Assembly (NCBI RefSeq): GCF_014650575.1
Contig: NZ_BMVF01000006.1
Location: 248,001 to 312,000, forward strand
Source of the DNA: Streptomyces naganishii JCM 4654
GTDB taxonomy: Bacteria > Actinomycetota > Actinomycetes > Streptomycetales > Streptomycetaceae
Reading direction: 5' to 3'
DNA: 64,000 nt
Shown piece after piece: positions 1-8,037 of this stretch (position 1 is its first letter; every line of letters begins with the position of its first letter). The notes under the pieces were generated by a model. The model did no database searches, was not told where the DNA came from, and was given only the letters and a program-made list of their open reading frames with translations. Made by a program: the position numbers and the translations under genes.

Positions 1-139
1 CGGGGTACTGGTCGTCGCCCTTGGCGTAGGTGTGCGCGCCCCCGGGGACCAGGGCGTGCAGCCGCTCGTTCGCCAGCCGGGACCGGGGCAGCCTGAACTC
101 GTCGGAGGCCTCGGTGTCTTCGGTGGGTTCGGTGGTCAC
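1..139 (-). CDS. Class III aminotransferase, glutamate-1-semialdehyde aminomutase-like (N-terminal fragment)
   Basis: Only the first 46 codons are in the window; the gene continues past the left edge. Translation from the GTG at 139 gives an acidic leader and then NERLHALVPGGAHTYAKGDD, the characteristic start of class III PLP aminotransferases of the glutamate-1-semialdehyde aminomutase type that occur in polysaccharide clusters. The GTG overlaps the stop of the upstream epimerase gene by 4 bp (GTGA), which supports the start and translational coupling. By context it would transfer an amino group to, or move one within, a nucleotide-keto-sugar; a heme-pathway role is unlikely. The PLP lysine lies outside the window, so function rests on the N-terminal motif and the neighbourhood. 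Confidence 0.72.
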   Translation of the reverse strand, partial: MTTEPTEDTEASDEFRLPRSRLANERLHALVPGGAHTYAKGDDQYP

Positions 140-699
140 GGCAGCTTCGTCCTCTCCATGTGCTTCAGGGCCTCGGCGAGGCCGGGCGCCTCCCGGTCCC
201 GCCGGGACACCGACGCGACCGGCAGCGGCCAGTCGATGGCGAGCTCCGGGGCGTCGAAGGCGATCGTCACGTCCTCGGCCGGGTCGTGCGGGCGGTCGAT
301 CCGGTACGACACGTCGGCGGGTTCGGTGAGCGCCTGGAAGCCGTGCGCGCACCCCGCCGGGACGTACAGGGTCGCCTGCGTCTCGCCGGACAGTTCGAAG
401 TAGGCCCGGCCCAGGTAGGTGGGCGAGTCCGGGCGCAGGTCGACGACGACGTCGAAGACCTTCCCGTACGAGCACCGCACCAGCTTGGCCTCGCCGTCGC
501 CGGAACGCAGGTGCAGGCCGCGCAGCACGCCCCGGGACGAGCGGGACAGGCTGTCCTGGACGAAGGCGTCCGGGTCCAGGCCCACCGAGCGGACCACGTC
601 GGCGTCGAAGGTGCGGCAGAAGAAGCCGCGTTCGTCGGCGAACGGGGTCGGCTCGAACAGGTACGCGCCGGCGATCGCCGGGACTTCGGTCGCTCTCAT
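136..699 (-). CDS. dTDP-4-dehydrorhamnose 3,5-epimerase-like (RmlC family)
   Basis: Cupin-fold epimerase of nucleotide-4-keto-6-deoxyhexoses, 187 residues, the usual RmlC length. The family landmarks ERGFFCRTF (about residues 23-31) and GVLRGLHLR with the catalytic His (about 57-65) are present. In the segment where RmlC enzymes usually carry their catalytic tyrosine pair I read RPHDPAED, so the C5 epimerisation or acid step may differ and the protein may be a 3-epimerase only. The ATG overlaps the stop of the pyruvyltransferase gene by 4 bp, and its own stop overlaps the following aminotransferase start. The cluster encodes a CDP-glucose-forming enzyme and no visible dTDP-glucose enzymes, so the substrate could be a CDP-keto-sugar; that is inference. 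Confidence 0.82.
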   Translation of the reverse strand: MRATEVPAIAGAYLFEPTPFADERGFFCRTFDADVVRSVGLDPDAFVQDSLSRSSRGVLRGLHLRSGDGEAKLVRCSYGKVFDVVVDLRPDSPTYLGRAYFELSGETQATLYVPAGCAHGFQALTEPADVSYRIDRPHDPAEDVTIAFDAPELAIDWPLPVASVSRRDREAPGLAEALKHMERTKLP

Positions 700-1988
700 G
701 GGGTCTCCTGCCTGGCGTCGGCTCGGGCGTCGGGTCGGGCGTCGGATCTGATGTCGGTTCGGGCTTCCGGTCCGGTGCCGGCTCCGGCGTCGGGTCGGTC
801 GTGACCGGCCGCCGCCGGGAACAGGGCCGCGGTCAACGCGGTGAACTGCGACTCGAGTTGCTCGACGGCGACCCGGTTCCGCTCGGCGAGGGTCCGCCGC
901 AGCTCCGGCGCCCGCTTCTCCAGTTCCCGGAACTGCTCCAGCAGCCGTTCGGCGTCGACCTCGCGGGCCGGGTGGCAGTAGGCGCCGAGACCCATCCGGG
1001 CCATGAGCGCCTCGCTCTTGGTCGCATAGCTGAGCGCGAGCGTCGGTGTGCCGGTCTTCAGCGCGCAGATCAGGTTGTGGTACCGGGTCGCCACCACGGT
1101 GCCGGCGGCCGACGTCTCCCTCATCAGGTCGTCGAGCGAGGCCGGTTCGGCGGCGGTGACCAGCGGCGAGTCCACCGCGCCGAGGATCGCGGCGACCACC
1201 GGGGCGTCGCAGCCGTCGCCGGTGAGCAGCCTCACCGGCCTGCCCTCCTCGACCAGCGCGCGGACGAAGCGGATCACGCCGTCGAGGTAGCGCCGGTGGA
1301 TCTCCTCGGCGCGGGCGCGGTCGTCGTCGCCGCCGTGGAAGTCCATGACACCGACGCAGACCTGGCCCGGAGCCCCCAGAGGGGCCCGTACCGTCGGCAG
1401 GGAGAAGGCGAGGTCCGGGCAGACCTCGTCGCGCGCGGTGTCCACGCCCATCGCCCGCATCGCCTCGCGGGACGGGCCGTCCCGGTAGGACCGGTACGCG
1501 GCCAGCCGCGCCGACCAGCGCACCAGCGTCCGGGTCGCCCGGTTGCCGATCGGGGCGGCGCCGACCCCGACCAGCGCGACGCGGGTGCCGAGCAGCCGGC
1601 CGCTCGCGCACAGCAGGAACAGCGAGTACGGGAAGCCCCAGGGCCGCAGCGGCAGCGTGGCCTCCAGGACGCCCATGCCCGGCACGATCACCACGTCCTG
1701 CCGGCGCACCCAGGCGGCCGTGCGGAAGACGTCGACGAGCTTGCCCAGCCCCTTGCCCGCGATCGCGCCCGCGCGGGACGCGGTCCGGTACTCCCCGCGG
1801 TACCAGTGCAGCCGCGTCGCGCGTATCCCGAACCGGGCCGTGACGGCCTCGGGTCCGCCGCACAGCGCCTCCACGACCGCCTGAGGATGATCGCGCCACA
1901 GGTAGGCGAGCACGGCCCCGAGCGAGCCGTCGTTGCCGAGGTTGCCCGAGCCGAGCAGGCCGAACACCCCGACGCGAGCGGCGCTCAC
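696..1988 (-). CDS. Polysaccharide pyruvyl transferase family protein
   Basis: 430 residues from a GTG that overlaps the upstream glycosyltransferase stop by 4 bp. The N-terminus (GVFGLLGSGNLGNDGSL) and the C-terminal RYHNLICALKTGTPTLAL segment with the RxHN motif are hallmarks of the CsaB/WcaK pyruvyltransferase family, which adds ketal pyruvate from PEP to polymer sugars. The last 25 or so residues form a four-residue repeat (x-D-A/I-R, four copies) encoded by a 12-bp tandem repeat, a low-complexity tail that is probably not catalytic. By context it decorates the exopolysaccharide repeat unit in the cytoplasm, giving it negative charge. Confidence 0.82.
   Translation of the reverse strand: MSAARVGVFGLLGSGNLGNDGSLGAVLAYLWRDHPQAVVEALCGGPEAVTARFGIRATRLHWYRGEYRTASRAGAIAGKGLGKLVDVFRTAAWVRRQDVVIVPGMGVLEATLPLRPWGFPYSLFLLCASGRLLGTRVALVGVGAAPIGNRATRTLVRWSARLAAYRSYRDGPSREAMRAMGVDTARDEVCPDLAFSLPTVRAPLGAPGQVCVGVMDFHGGDDDRARAEEIHRRYLDGVIRFVRALVEEGRPVRLLTGDGCDAPVVAAILGAVDSPLVTAAEPASLDDLMRETSAAGTVVATRYHNLICALKTGTPTLALSYATKSEALMARMGLGAYCHPAREVDAERLLEQFRELEKRAPELRRTLAERNRVAVEQLESQFTALTAALFPAAAGHDRPDAGAGTGPEARTDIRSDARPDARADARQETP
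715..762. repeat. 12-bp tandem repeat, four copies
   Basis: Four consecutive 12-mers close to gcgtcggntcgg code for the TDIR-SDAR-PDAR-ADAR tail of the pyruvyltransferase. Copies 3 and 4 carry point differences. The repeat is in frame and may vary in copy number between strains. Confidence 0.75.
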
Positions 1989-2932
1989 GCCTGCCTCCCC
2001 TCACGGCCGGCGACGAGGGCGTCGACGGAGACGGCGAGCCGGGCCGGGTCGACGGGGGCGCGGTCCTCGACCCGCTCGCCCGCGCCCGGCCGGGCGCGGC
2101 TGGTCATCCACGCGGCGAGGTGGCCGTAGCAGGCGCGCCGGTCGGCCGCGGACAGCGGGGCCCGCCGGATCGCCGAGGCGAAGCCCCAGACGTACTCGGC
2201 GAGCAGCCGGGGCGTGGGGTGCAGCGGGCCCGCGCGGCGCGGGTCCAGGTTGACGCACCGGGCGCGCTTGGAGGGGTTGGCCCGCTCGGCCCGGGTGGGA
2301 TGGTCCCGGCGGAAGTAGAGCAGTTCCGGCACCTGGTGGAAGGGCCCGTGCAGGGTGATCTCGGCGACGAACGTGCGGTCCGCGTGGTGGTAGCTGTCCA
2401 TCGGCTTCACCCGGCGCAGCACGTCGGCCCGCATCACCCCGTAGAAGTCGTCGCCGCCCGGTTCGAACAGCAGGCTGCGGAAGCGCTCCGGGGCGCGCGG
2501 GGAGTCGGTGGCGAGCCCGTACTCGTAGGGGACCTTCACCCGGCCGTCGGCGTCGATGACCGCCTGGCCGCTGTGCGCCAGGATCACGTCGGGCCGCTCG
2601 TCCAGCGCCTCGACGCAGGCCCGCAGCAGGTCGCGTGCGTAGAGGTCGTCGTGCGAGGCCCACTTGAACAGTTCGCCGCGCGACTCGGCGAACACCCGGT
2701 TGTGGTTCGGCGTGGCGCCGATGTTCCGGGGCAGCCGCTGGTACCGGATGCGGGAGTCCTGTGCCGCGTACTTGCGGCAGATGTCCTGGGTCCCGTCGGT
2801 CGAGGCGTTGTCGGAGACGATCAGCTCGAAGTCCTCATAGGTCTGGCCGAGCAGGGCGTCGAGCGACTCCGCCAGGTACTCCTCGCCGTTGTAGACGGGC
2901 AGGCCGATGCTCAGCCTGGGTCGGTCGGTCAT
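1985..2932 (-). CDS. Glycosyltransferase family 2
   Basis: 315 residues. The N-terminus RLSIGLPVYNGEEYLAESLD and the following LIVSDNASTDGTQD are the nucleotide-binding core of GT-A family 2 enzymes, and KWASHDDLYARD supplies the DxD-like metal site (about residues 95-105). No membrane segment is evident, so it is probably a cytoplasmic or peripheral transferase adding a sugar to the lipid-linked repeat unit. The ATG at 2932 overlaps the flippase stop by 4 bp, and its own stop overlaps the pyruvyltransferase GTG. Sugar specificity cannot be read from the sequence. Confidence 0.88.
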   Translation of the reverse strand: MTDRPRLSIGLPVYNGEEYLAESLDALLGQTYEDFELIVSDNASTDGTQDICRKYAAQDSRIRYQRLPRNIGATPNHNRVFAESRGELFKWASHDDLYARDLLRACVEALDERPDVILAHSGQAVIDADGRVKVPYEYGLATDSPRAPERFRSLLFEPGGDDFYGVMRADVLRRVKPMDSYHHADRTFVAEITLHGPFHQVPELLYFRRDHPTRAERANPSKRARCVNLDPRRAGPLHPTPRLLAEYVWGFASAIRRAPLSAADRRACYGHLAAWMTSRARPGAGERVEDRAPVDPARLAVSVDALVAGREGRQA

Positions 2933-4254
2933 GAAGTCCTCACTTCGCGAAGGGTGTTGCGGCGGTGCTCGCGCAGGGCGGACCGCAGTTGCAGCCACCA
3001 CACGGCCGAACTGCCGACGGTCGCCGCGGCGACGCCCCAGGCCGAGCCGACCGTGCCGGCGGCGGCCGCCCCGCCGAGCCCGCCGCCGACGTAGCAGGCG
3101 GAGGCGAACAGCTGGCAGCGCAGGCTGCGCCGGGCCGCGCCGAGCGCGCGCAGTCCGGCCGCGGCGCCGGTGCCGAGTCCCGCGCCGGCGACGCTGAGGG
3201 TGACCGGCACGATGAGCTGGGAGGCGGAGGGCCACACGCTGCCGAGCACCAGCTCGCCGAGCCGGTCCGGCATCAGCAGCAGCGCCGCGCCCCACAGCAG
3301 CGCGGCTCCCGCCTGGCCGCCGCCGAGCAGGAGGCAGAACTTCCCCAGCCGGTGCGGGGCCTGCCGCAGCACCCGCGCCGCCTCCGGGACGGTGACCAGC
3401 GACAGCCCCATCAGCAGCGCGAGGAACGGACCGAGCAGGAGCTCGGCGCCCCGCACCGCGCCCACCGCGCCGACCCCGACGATCGCGCCGAGCCCGTACG
3501 CCCGCAGCTGGCTCGCGCCGCTGAGGCTGACGTTCTCGACCAGGTACCGGTAGCCGAGGTCGCGCTGCTCGCGCAGCCAGCCGCGCGCACCGGTCATCCG
3601 GGGCCGGATGCCGCTCTGGAGGCAGCCGTAGGCGGCGGCCACCGCGGCGGAGGCGCCCCAGGCGAGCACGAAGGCGGCCACGCTGCCCACGCGGTCCGCC
3701 ACGACCATGGCCGGGACGAGCGCCACGCACCACACGACGTCGTTGACGAACGCCTTGTGCCCGGCGCCGGCGGCGAAGAACGAGAACCGCCAGGCGTCCT
3801 GGAGCAGCAGCCCCGGCAGCACCACGCCGAGGACGGCGAACGCGGGCCCCACCCGTCCGCCGAGAGCCGGACCGGTCACCAGGCAGGCCGCGCCGATGAC
3901 CGCCCCCACGCCGAGCGCGGTGCCCGCCGACCGGACCACCGCCGCGCGCCAGGTGGCCTCCGGCACCCCGCTGAAGCGCACCACGAGCGGGTCGGTGGCC
4001 AGCCCGCGCGAGACGTTGAGCACCACGCCGTAGGTCACCCAGGCCAGGCTGAACACGCCGAACGCGGACACGCCCAGCGAGCGGGCCACGTAGACGCCCA
4101 CCGCGAAGTTGCTCAGGCTGGAGGCCGCCTGGTCGGCCAGCCCCCAGGACAGCCGGCCGAAGACGGCCCGCCTGGCGTTCCGCCCCGTGGCCGCCTGCCC
4201 GGCGGGCGCGGGCCGGTCCGCCGGGGCCGTCGTCTTCTCCTTCTCGGTGGTCAT
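2929..4254 (-). CDS. Wzx-type lipopolysaccharide/oligosaccharide flippase
   Basis: 441 residues, with about 12 hydrophobic stretches after a charged, proline-rich N-terminal 28 residues. The opening pattern (FGRLSWGLADQAASSLSNF, then ARSLGVSAFGVFSLA) is that of MOP-superfamily polysaccharide exporters, which flip undecaprenyl-linked repeat units across the membrane. It lies 5 bp after the DUF4910 gene and overlaps the next glycosyltransferase start by 4 bp. With the Wzy-like protein and the two Wzz-like proteins of the operon it completes a Wzx/Wzy assembly route. Confidence 0.85.
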   Translation of the reverse strand: MTTEKEKTTAPADRPAPAGQAATGRNARRAVFGRLSWGLADQAASSLSNFAVGVYVARSLGVSAFGVFSLAWVTYGVVLNVSRGLATDPLVVRFSGVPEATWRAAVVRSAGTALGVGAVIGAACLVTGPALGGRVGPAFAVLGVVLPGLLLQDAWRFSFFAAGAGHKAFVNDVVWCVALVPAMVVADRVGSVAAFVLAWGASAAVAAAYGCLQSGIRPRMTGARGWLREQRDLGYRYLVENVSLSGASQLRAYGLGAIVGVGAVGAVRGAELLLGPFLALLMGLSLVTVPEAARVLRQAPHRLGKFCLLLGGGQAGAALLWGAALLLMPDRLGELVLGSVWPSASQLIVPVTLSVAGAGLGTGAAAGLRALGAARRSLRCQLFASACYVGGGLGGAAAAGTVGSAWGVAAATVGSSAVWWLQLRSALREHRRNTLREVRTS

Positions 4255-4259
4255 GGGCG

Positions 4260-5573
4260 TCACGCCTTGAGGAGCCCGGCGCCGTGCAGGGCGCCGGCCG
4301 CGTCGGCGACGGTGTCGAAGGGCAGGCCGGACCGCTCGGCCACGTCCAGCAGACTGTGCTCGCCGTCGGAGAGGCTGAGCACCCAGAGCATGGCCATCTG
4401 GGCCTGCTTGGTGTCGCTGCGGCCGCCGAGCGCGTCGTACAGCCCGCGCCGCCCCAGCTGGGGTTCGCCGTAGGGGCTGAGGTTGACGTACCGCCGGTTG
4501 CGGTCGAGCACGGCGAACGCCTCGCGGCACACGGCGAGGGTGTCCGCCATCGCGTCCGGCGAGACGAAGTCCAGGTCGTCCGCCGAGGTGTGGTACTCGG
4601 GATAACCGGCGTACGGGGTCCGGGTGAGCGAGCCCACGCCGAGGTCGAACCCGGGGGAGCAGTACTGCCGCTCGTCGTAGCCGTACGGGGTGAACTCGGT
4701 GACGCGGTGCGGCCGTCCGGAGGCGGTCAGCACGTGCCGCATCACCTGGTCGATCTCCGCGTCGCCCCGCCTGCTCCGCTTGTACGTCAGCTGCCCCGGG
4801 TCGCCCGCGCAGGCGAGCACCAGCCCGTGCCTCACCATTCCCCGAGCTCTCGGCTCCGCTCGAGCAGGGGATGCCCCATTCACCCGCTCCCTGTTGCGGG
4901 CCAGCCAGGTGATCGCGCCGATGGTGCCCGGCGCGAAGACGAACCGGTAGGTGTGGTACGGCGTCCGCTCGGCCAGCTCCCGGGCCAGGAAGACCGCGAC
5001 CGCGATGCCGGCCAGGTTGTCGTTGGCCAGCGACGGGTGGCAGGTGTGGCAGGAGACGATCACCTCGTCCGGGACCTGCCCGGGGACCACGTGCTCGGCG
5101 TAGGTGAGGTGGCCGTCGGCGAGGGTGGAGTCGATGCGCACCTCGTACTCGCCGTCCGGCATCGCGTCCAGGGTCTCCTGGGCCAGGCAGAACCCCCACT
5201 CCGGCTGGTAGTAACTGGTGCGGTAGGGCACCCAGGACGGGTGGTCGGGCAGCGTGTGCAGGTGCGGGCGCAGCTCGGCCAGCGGCATGGTCGCCGACAC
5301 CGGCACGCTGTAGCCGAGCACGTGCAGGCTGGACGCGGCGAAGTCGACGACCCGGCGGCCGGCGCCGTCGGCGATGTACGCGTCCCGGATGTTCCACTCC
5401 TGCGGCACCGTCCAGTCGAGCACCTGGGTCCCGGTCGGCACCTCGTGCACGTGCAGGGGGATGTACTCGTCGACGATCCGCAGGGTGGCGCGCACACCGT
5501 CGCCCGTGATGCTCCGGCACAGCGGGTAGAGCCGCTCCACCAGCGCGTACATCTCCTCCCCGGACTCGGTCAC
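4260..5573 (-). CDS. DUF4910 family (M28-like zinc aminopeptidase fold) protein with in-frame insertion
   Basis: 437 residues from the GTG at 5573, which overlaps the SDR stop by 4 bp; the internal ATG at 5552 is an alternative. The sequence matches DUF4910/DUF2172 proteins, which have a zinc-peptidase-like core: WTVPQEWNIRDAYI, then SCHTCHPSLANDNLAG (metal and catalytic region), then DERQYCSPGFDLGVGS and a C-terminal winged-helix-like segment. Members are regularly found in capsule and O-antigen clusters, where they probably act on an amide-linked sugar substituent and not on peptides. About 16 residues (NGASPARAEPRARGMV) between NRERV and RHGLV derive from a GC-rich palindromic element and look foreign to the fold. 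Confidence 0.78.
   Translation of the reverse strand: MTESGEEMYALVERLYPLCRSITGDGVRATLRIVDEYIPLHVHEVPTGTQVLDWTVPQEWNIRDAYIADGAGRRVVDFAASSLHVLGYSVPVSATMPLAELRPHLHTLPDHPSWVPYRTSYYQPEWGFCLAQETLDAMPDGEYEVRIDSTLADGHLTYAEHVVPGQVPDEVIVSCHTCHPSLANDNLAGIAVAVFLARELAERTPYHTYRFVFAPGTIGAITWLARNRERVNGASPARAEPRARGMVRHGLVLACAGDPGQLTYKRSRRGDAEIDQVMRHVLTASGRPHRVTEFTPYGYDERQYCSPGFDLGVGSLTRTPYAGYPEYHTSADDLDFVSPDAMADTLAVCREAFAVLDRNRRYVNLSPYGEPQLGRRGLYDALGGRSDTKQAQMAMLWVLSLSDGEHSLLDVAERSGLPFDTVADAAGALHGAGLLKA
4834..4882. repeat. Interspersed imperfect palindrome inside a coding region
   Basis: The arms cattcccc (4836-4843) and ggggatg (4867-4873) surround a core rich in gagctc/gctcgag. I recall the same signature (GCTCGAG, CGGAGCCGAG, GAGCT, CGGGG) as a dispersed element between Streptomyces genes. 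Here it is in frame in the DUF4910 gene and adds residues without breaking the reading frame. Confidence 0.6.
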
Positions 5574-6595
5574 CGCCGCCACCGCAGGGTGTCGTCGACC
5601 GTGCCGGCGCCGGAGGCCGCGCGCAGCACGGCGAGGCGGGTGAAGCGCTGCTCGAAGTCCTCCCGGGTCAGGCCGAACTCCCTGTACGCGTCGGCGAGTT
5701 CGATCGCGCCCTGCTTCACCGTCCACTCGCAGTCGAAGCCGGGGATCGCGGCGCGGAACCGGGAGAAGTCCACCCGGTAGGAGCGCGGGTCGGCGCCGGT
5801 CTCCCCGGTGATCACCACCTTGGATCCGGGCACCGCCGCGGCGACCTGGTCGGCGATCTCGGCGACCGTGACGTTGTTGACCTCGCTGCCGATGTTGAAC
5901 GCCCGGTCGTGCACCGCCTCCCGCGGCGCGGTCAGCGCGGCCGTGAAGGCGCGCGCGATGTCGGCGGCGTGCACCAGCGGGCGCCAGGGCGTGCCGTCGG
6001 ACATCACCAGCACCTCGCCGGACAGCAGCGCGTGCCCGACCAGGTTGTTCAGCACGATGTCGGCGCGCAGCCGGGGCGAGAAGCCGAAGGCGGTGGCGTT
6101 GCGCATGAACACCGGGCTGAAGTCGCCGTCGGCGAGCTCGTGCAGGTCGTCCTCCACCCGCACCTTGGACTCGGCGTACGGCGTCACCGGGCGCAGGGGG
6201 GCGTCCTCGCCCACCAGTTCGCCGCCGCCGGCGGCGCCGTAGACCGAGCAGGTCGACGCGTACAGGAAGCGCCGCACCCCGGCCTCGCGGGCCAGGCGGG
6301 CCAGGCGCACGGACGCGTGGTGGTTGATGTCGTAGGTGAGTTGCGGCGCCAGCGATCCCAGGGGGTCGTTGGACAGCGCGGCCAGGTGGATCACGGCGTC
6401 CACCCCGGCCACGTCCTCGGCCGTGACGTCGCGCAGGTCCACCCGGCGCCCCGGCGGATCCGCGGGCGCGGGGCCCAGCAGGCAGTCGGCGAACAGGCCG
6501 GCGTCCAGGCCGGTGACCTCGTGTCCGGCGGCCGTGAGGACCGGGGCCATCACGGTGCCCAGGTAGCCCTGGTGTCCGGTGAGCAGTACGCGCAA
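5570..6595 (-). CDS. NAD-dependent epimerase/dehydratase (extended SDR), nucleotide-sugar modifying
   Basis: 341 residues. The Rossmann motif GHQGYLG is at residues 7-13, the active-site YAESK (YxxxK) near residue 140 and the catalytic Ser/Thr in ASTCSVYG. The SDR family includes 4-epimerases, 4,6-dehydratases and 4-reductases of nucleotide sugars. The start is TTG at 6595, 3 bp after the PIG-L stop and behind a G-rich ribosome site; no ATG or GTG fits better. The surrounding cytidylyltransferase and C-methyltransferase suggest it works on a CDP-keto-sugar as epimerase or reductase. The exact reaction is not decidable from the sequence. Confidence 0.85.
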   Translation of the reverse strand: MRVLLTGHQGYLGTVMAPVLTAAGHEVTGLDAGLFADCLLGPAPADPPGRRVDLRDVTAEDVAGVDAVIHLAALSNDPLGSLAPQLTYDINHHASVRLARLAREAGVRRFLYASTCSVYGAAGGGELVGEDAPLRPVTPYAESKVRVEDDLHELADGDFSPVFMRNATAFGFSPRLRADIVLNNLVGHALLSGEVLVMSDGTPWRPLVHAADIARAFTAALTAPREAVHDRAFNIGSEVNNVTVAEIADQVAAAVPGSKVVITGETGADPRSYRVDFSRFRAAIPGFDCEWTVKQGAIELADAYREFGLTREDFEQRFTRLAVLRAASGAGTVDDTLRWRR

Positions 6596-6598
6596 GGT

Positions 6599-7246
6599 TC
6601 AACCCCCCAGGTTGAGAGTGAGTTTGGTGACGGCGAACGCCTCGGCGTAGCGCTCGTGGCATTCGATGCCGCGGATGCGGGCCAGCCCGAGGAAGGCCTC
6701 CCGGTCGTACCAGGGCCGGTGCCGCTGCGAGGGGTAGTGGTCCAGCAGGAGGCGCACCTTCCGCTCGGCGGTCTGAGCCGGCAGCGGCTGGTACGCCACC
6801 GGGCGGCCGAGGTCGCCGTCCCACTTGGCGATCTCGTAGCCGAGCACGAGGTGGTCGCGGAACGCGGTGGACATCAGCTGCGCCAGGCCGCGGTGGTCCT
6901 GGTGCGCGTCCTCGGTGCGCGGGGCCAGCACGACGTCCGGCTCGCTGCGCCCGCGCAGCTCCTCGACGGCGCGCTTGGCCTCCTCCCAGTACGCGGGCAG
7001 CCGCCCGTCCGGCAGCTTGAGCACGGTCAGCCGCAGGTCGGCGCCCGGGCAGAAGGCGGCGAGCGCGGCCCGCTCCTCCTGCTCCCGCTCGCCGCCACCG
7101 CCGGTGAGCACGAGCGCGTCGACGCGGACGCCCGGCCGCGCCGAGCACAGCGTCAGCAGGGCGCCGCCGGCGCCGATGGCGATGTCGTCGCAGTGCGCGC
7201 CCACCGCGACGATCCTCTCCAGGGGACCGGCCCCGAGCCGGATCAC
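6599..7246 (-). CDS. PIG-L family deacetylase
   Basis: 215 residues from a GTG overlapping the cytidylyltransferase stop by 4 bp. The zinc site is visible: AHCDDIAIG (H18, D21; the usual AHPDD has Cys in place of Pro) and AHQDH (H115, H118). PIG-L/LmbE enzymes remove N-acetyl groups from sugars such as GlcNAc derivatives. In this block it would free an amino group on a nucleotide sugar or lipid-linked sugar, possibly before acylation. Homologues sit beside DUF4910, SDR and cytidylyltransferase genes in other surface-sugar loci (family knowledge). Confidence 0.85.
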   Translation of the reverse strand: MIRLGAGPLERIVAVGAHCDDIAIGAGGALLTLCSARPGVRVDALVLTGGGGEREQEERAALAAFCPGADLRLTVLKLPDGRLPAYWEEAKRAVEELRGRSEPDVVLAPRTEDAHQDHRGLAQLMSTAFRDHLVLGYEIAKWDGDLGRPVAYQPLPAQTAERKVRLLLDHYPSQRHRPWYDREAFLGLARIRGIECHERYAEAFAVTKLTLNLGG

Positions 7247-8037
7247 GCGCCCACCCCCGCGCCGTCCCGCTCCCACACGGCCCACGGACGGTCGCCCCGT
7301 GCGTAGGCGGCATCCAGCGCGGCCCGCTCCTTCACCGTGTCCGTCGGCTTCCAGAAGCCGCGGTGCTGGTGCGCCACCAGCCGTCCCCGCTTGGCCAGTT
7401 GGGCACACCCGTCGGCCACCAGGTCACCGTTCTCCGGGATGTGGTCGAAGACCTCCTGGCGGAGCACGAAGTAGCCGCCGTTCTCCCACAGCGGCAGTTC
7501 GCTCACCGCGGTGATGCCCCCCACCAGACCGTCCTCGCCCAGTTCCACGCAGTGGAAGGAGGACTGCGGCGGCACCACCATCATCGACGCGCCGGCGTCG
7601 CGCCGGGCGAAGTTGTCGATCATCTCGGGCAGCGGGGCGTCGGTGAGCACGTCGGCGTAGTTGGCGAGGAACATCTCGTCGCCGTCCAGGTGGTGGCGCA
7701 CCCGGCGCAGCCGCTCCCCGATCGGCGACTCGATGCCGGTCTGCGCGAACGTGATCGTCCAGTCCGAGATGTCGGTGGACAGCAGCTCGGTCCTGCCGCC
7801 GCGCAGCACGAAGTCGTTGGACGTCGTCTCCTCGTAGTTGAGGAAGAAGTCCTTGATGTGGTGGGCGCCGTAGCCGAGGCACAGGATGAACTCGCGGTGC
7901 CCGAAGTGCGCGTAGTAGCGCATGACGTGCCAGATGAGGGGCCGGGGACCGACCATCGCCATGGGTTTGGGCACGTCGTCGGAGGACCCGCTGCGCATGC
8001 GCATCCCGTAACCGCCGCAGAACAGTACGACCTTCAT
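7243..8037 (-). CDS. rfbF: Glucose-1-phosphate cytidylyltransferase
   Basis: 264 residues, the family's usual length. The signature starts at residue 5 with LFCGGYGMRMR, the cytidylyltransferase form of the LAGGxGTRL pyrophosphorylase loop, and continues with VPKPMAMVG and WHVMRYYAHFGH. NYADVLTD (metal and base binding) and GFWKPTDT near the C-terminus are typical. It makes CDP-glucose from glucose-1-phosphate and CTP, the entry to CDP-3,6-dideoxy and branched deoxysugars. The ATG overlaps the methyltransferase stop by 4 bp. The CDP-glucose 4,6-dehydratase normally encoded next to it is not in the window. Confidence 0.92.
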   Translation of the reverse strand: MKVVLFCGGYGMRMRSGSSDDVPKPMAMVGPRPLIWHVMRYYAHFGHREFILCLGYGAHHIKDFFLNYEETTSNDFVLRGGRTELLSTDISDWTITFAQTGIESPIGERLRRVRHHLDGDEMFLANYADVLTDAPLPEMIDNFARRDAGASMMVVPPQSSFHCVELGEDGLVGGITAVSELPLWENGGYFVLRQEVFDHIPENGDLVADGCAQLAKRGRLVAHQHRGFWKPTDTVKERAALDAAYARGDRPWAVWERDGAGVGA

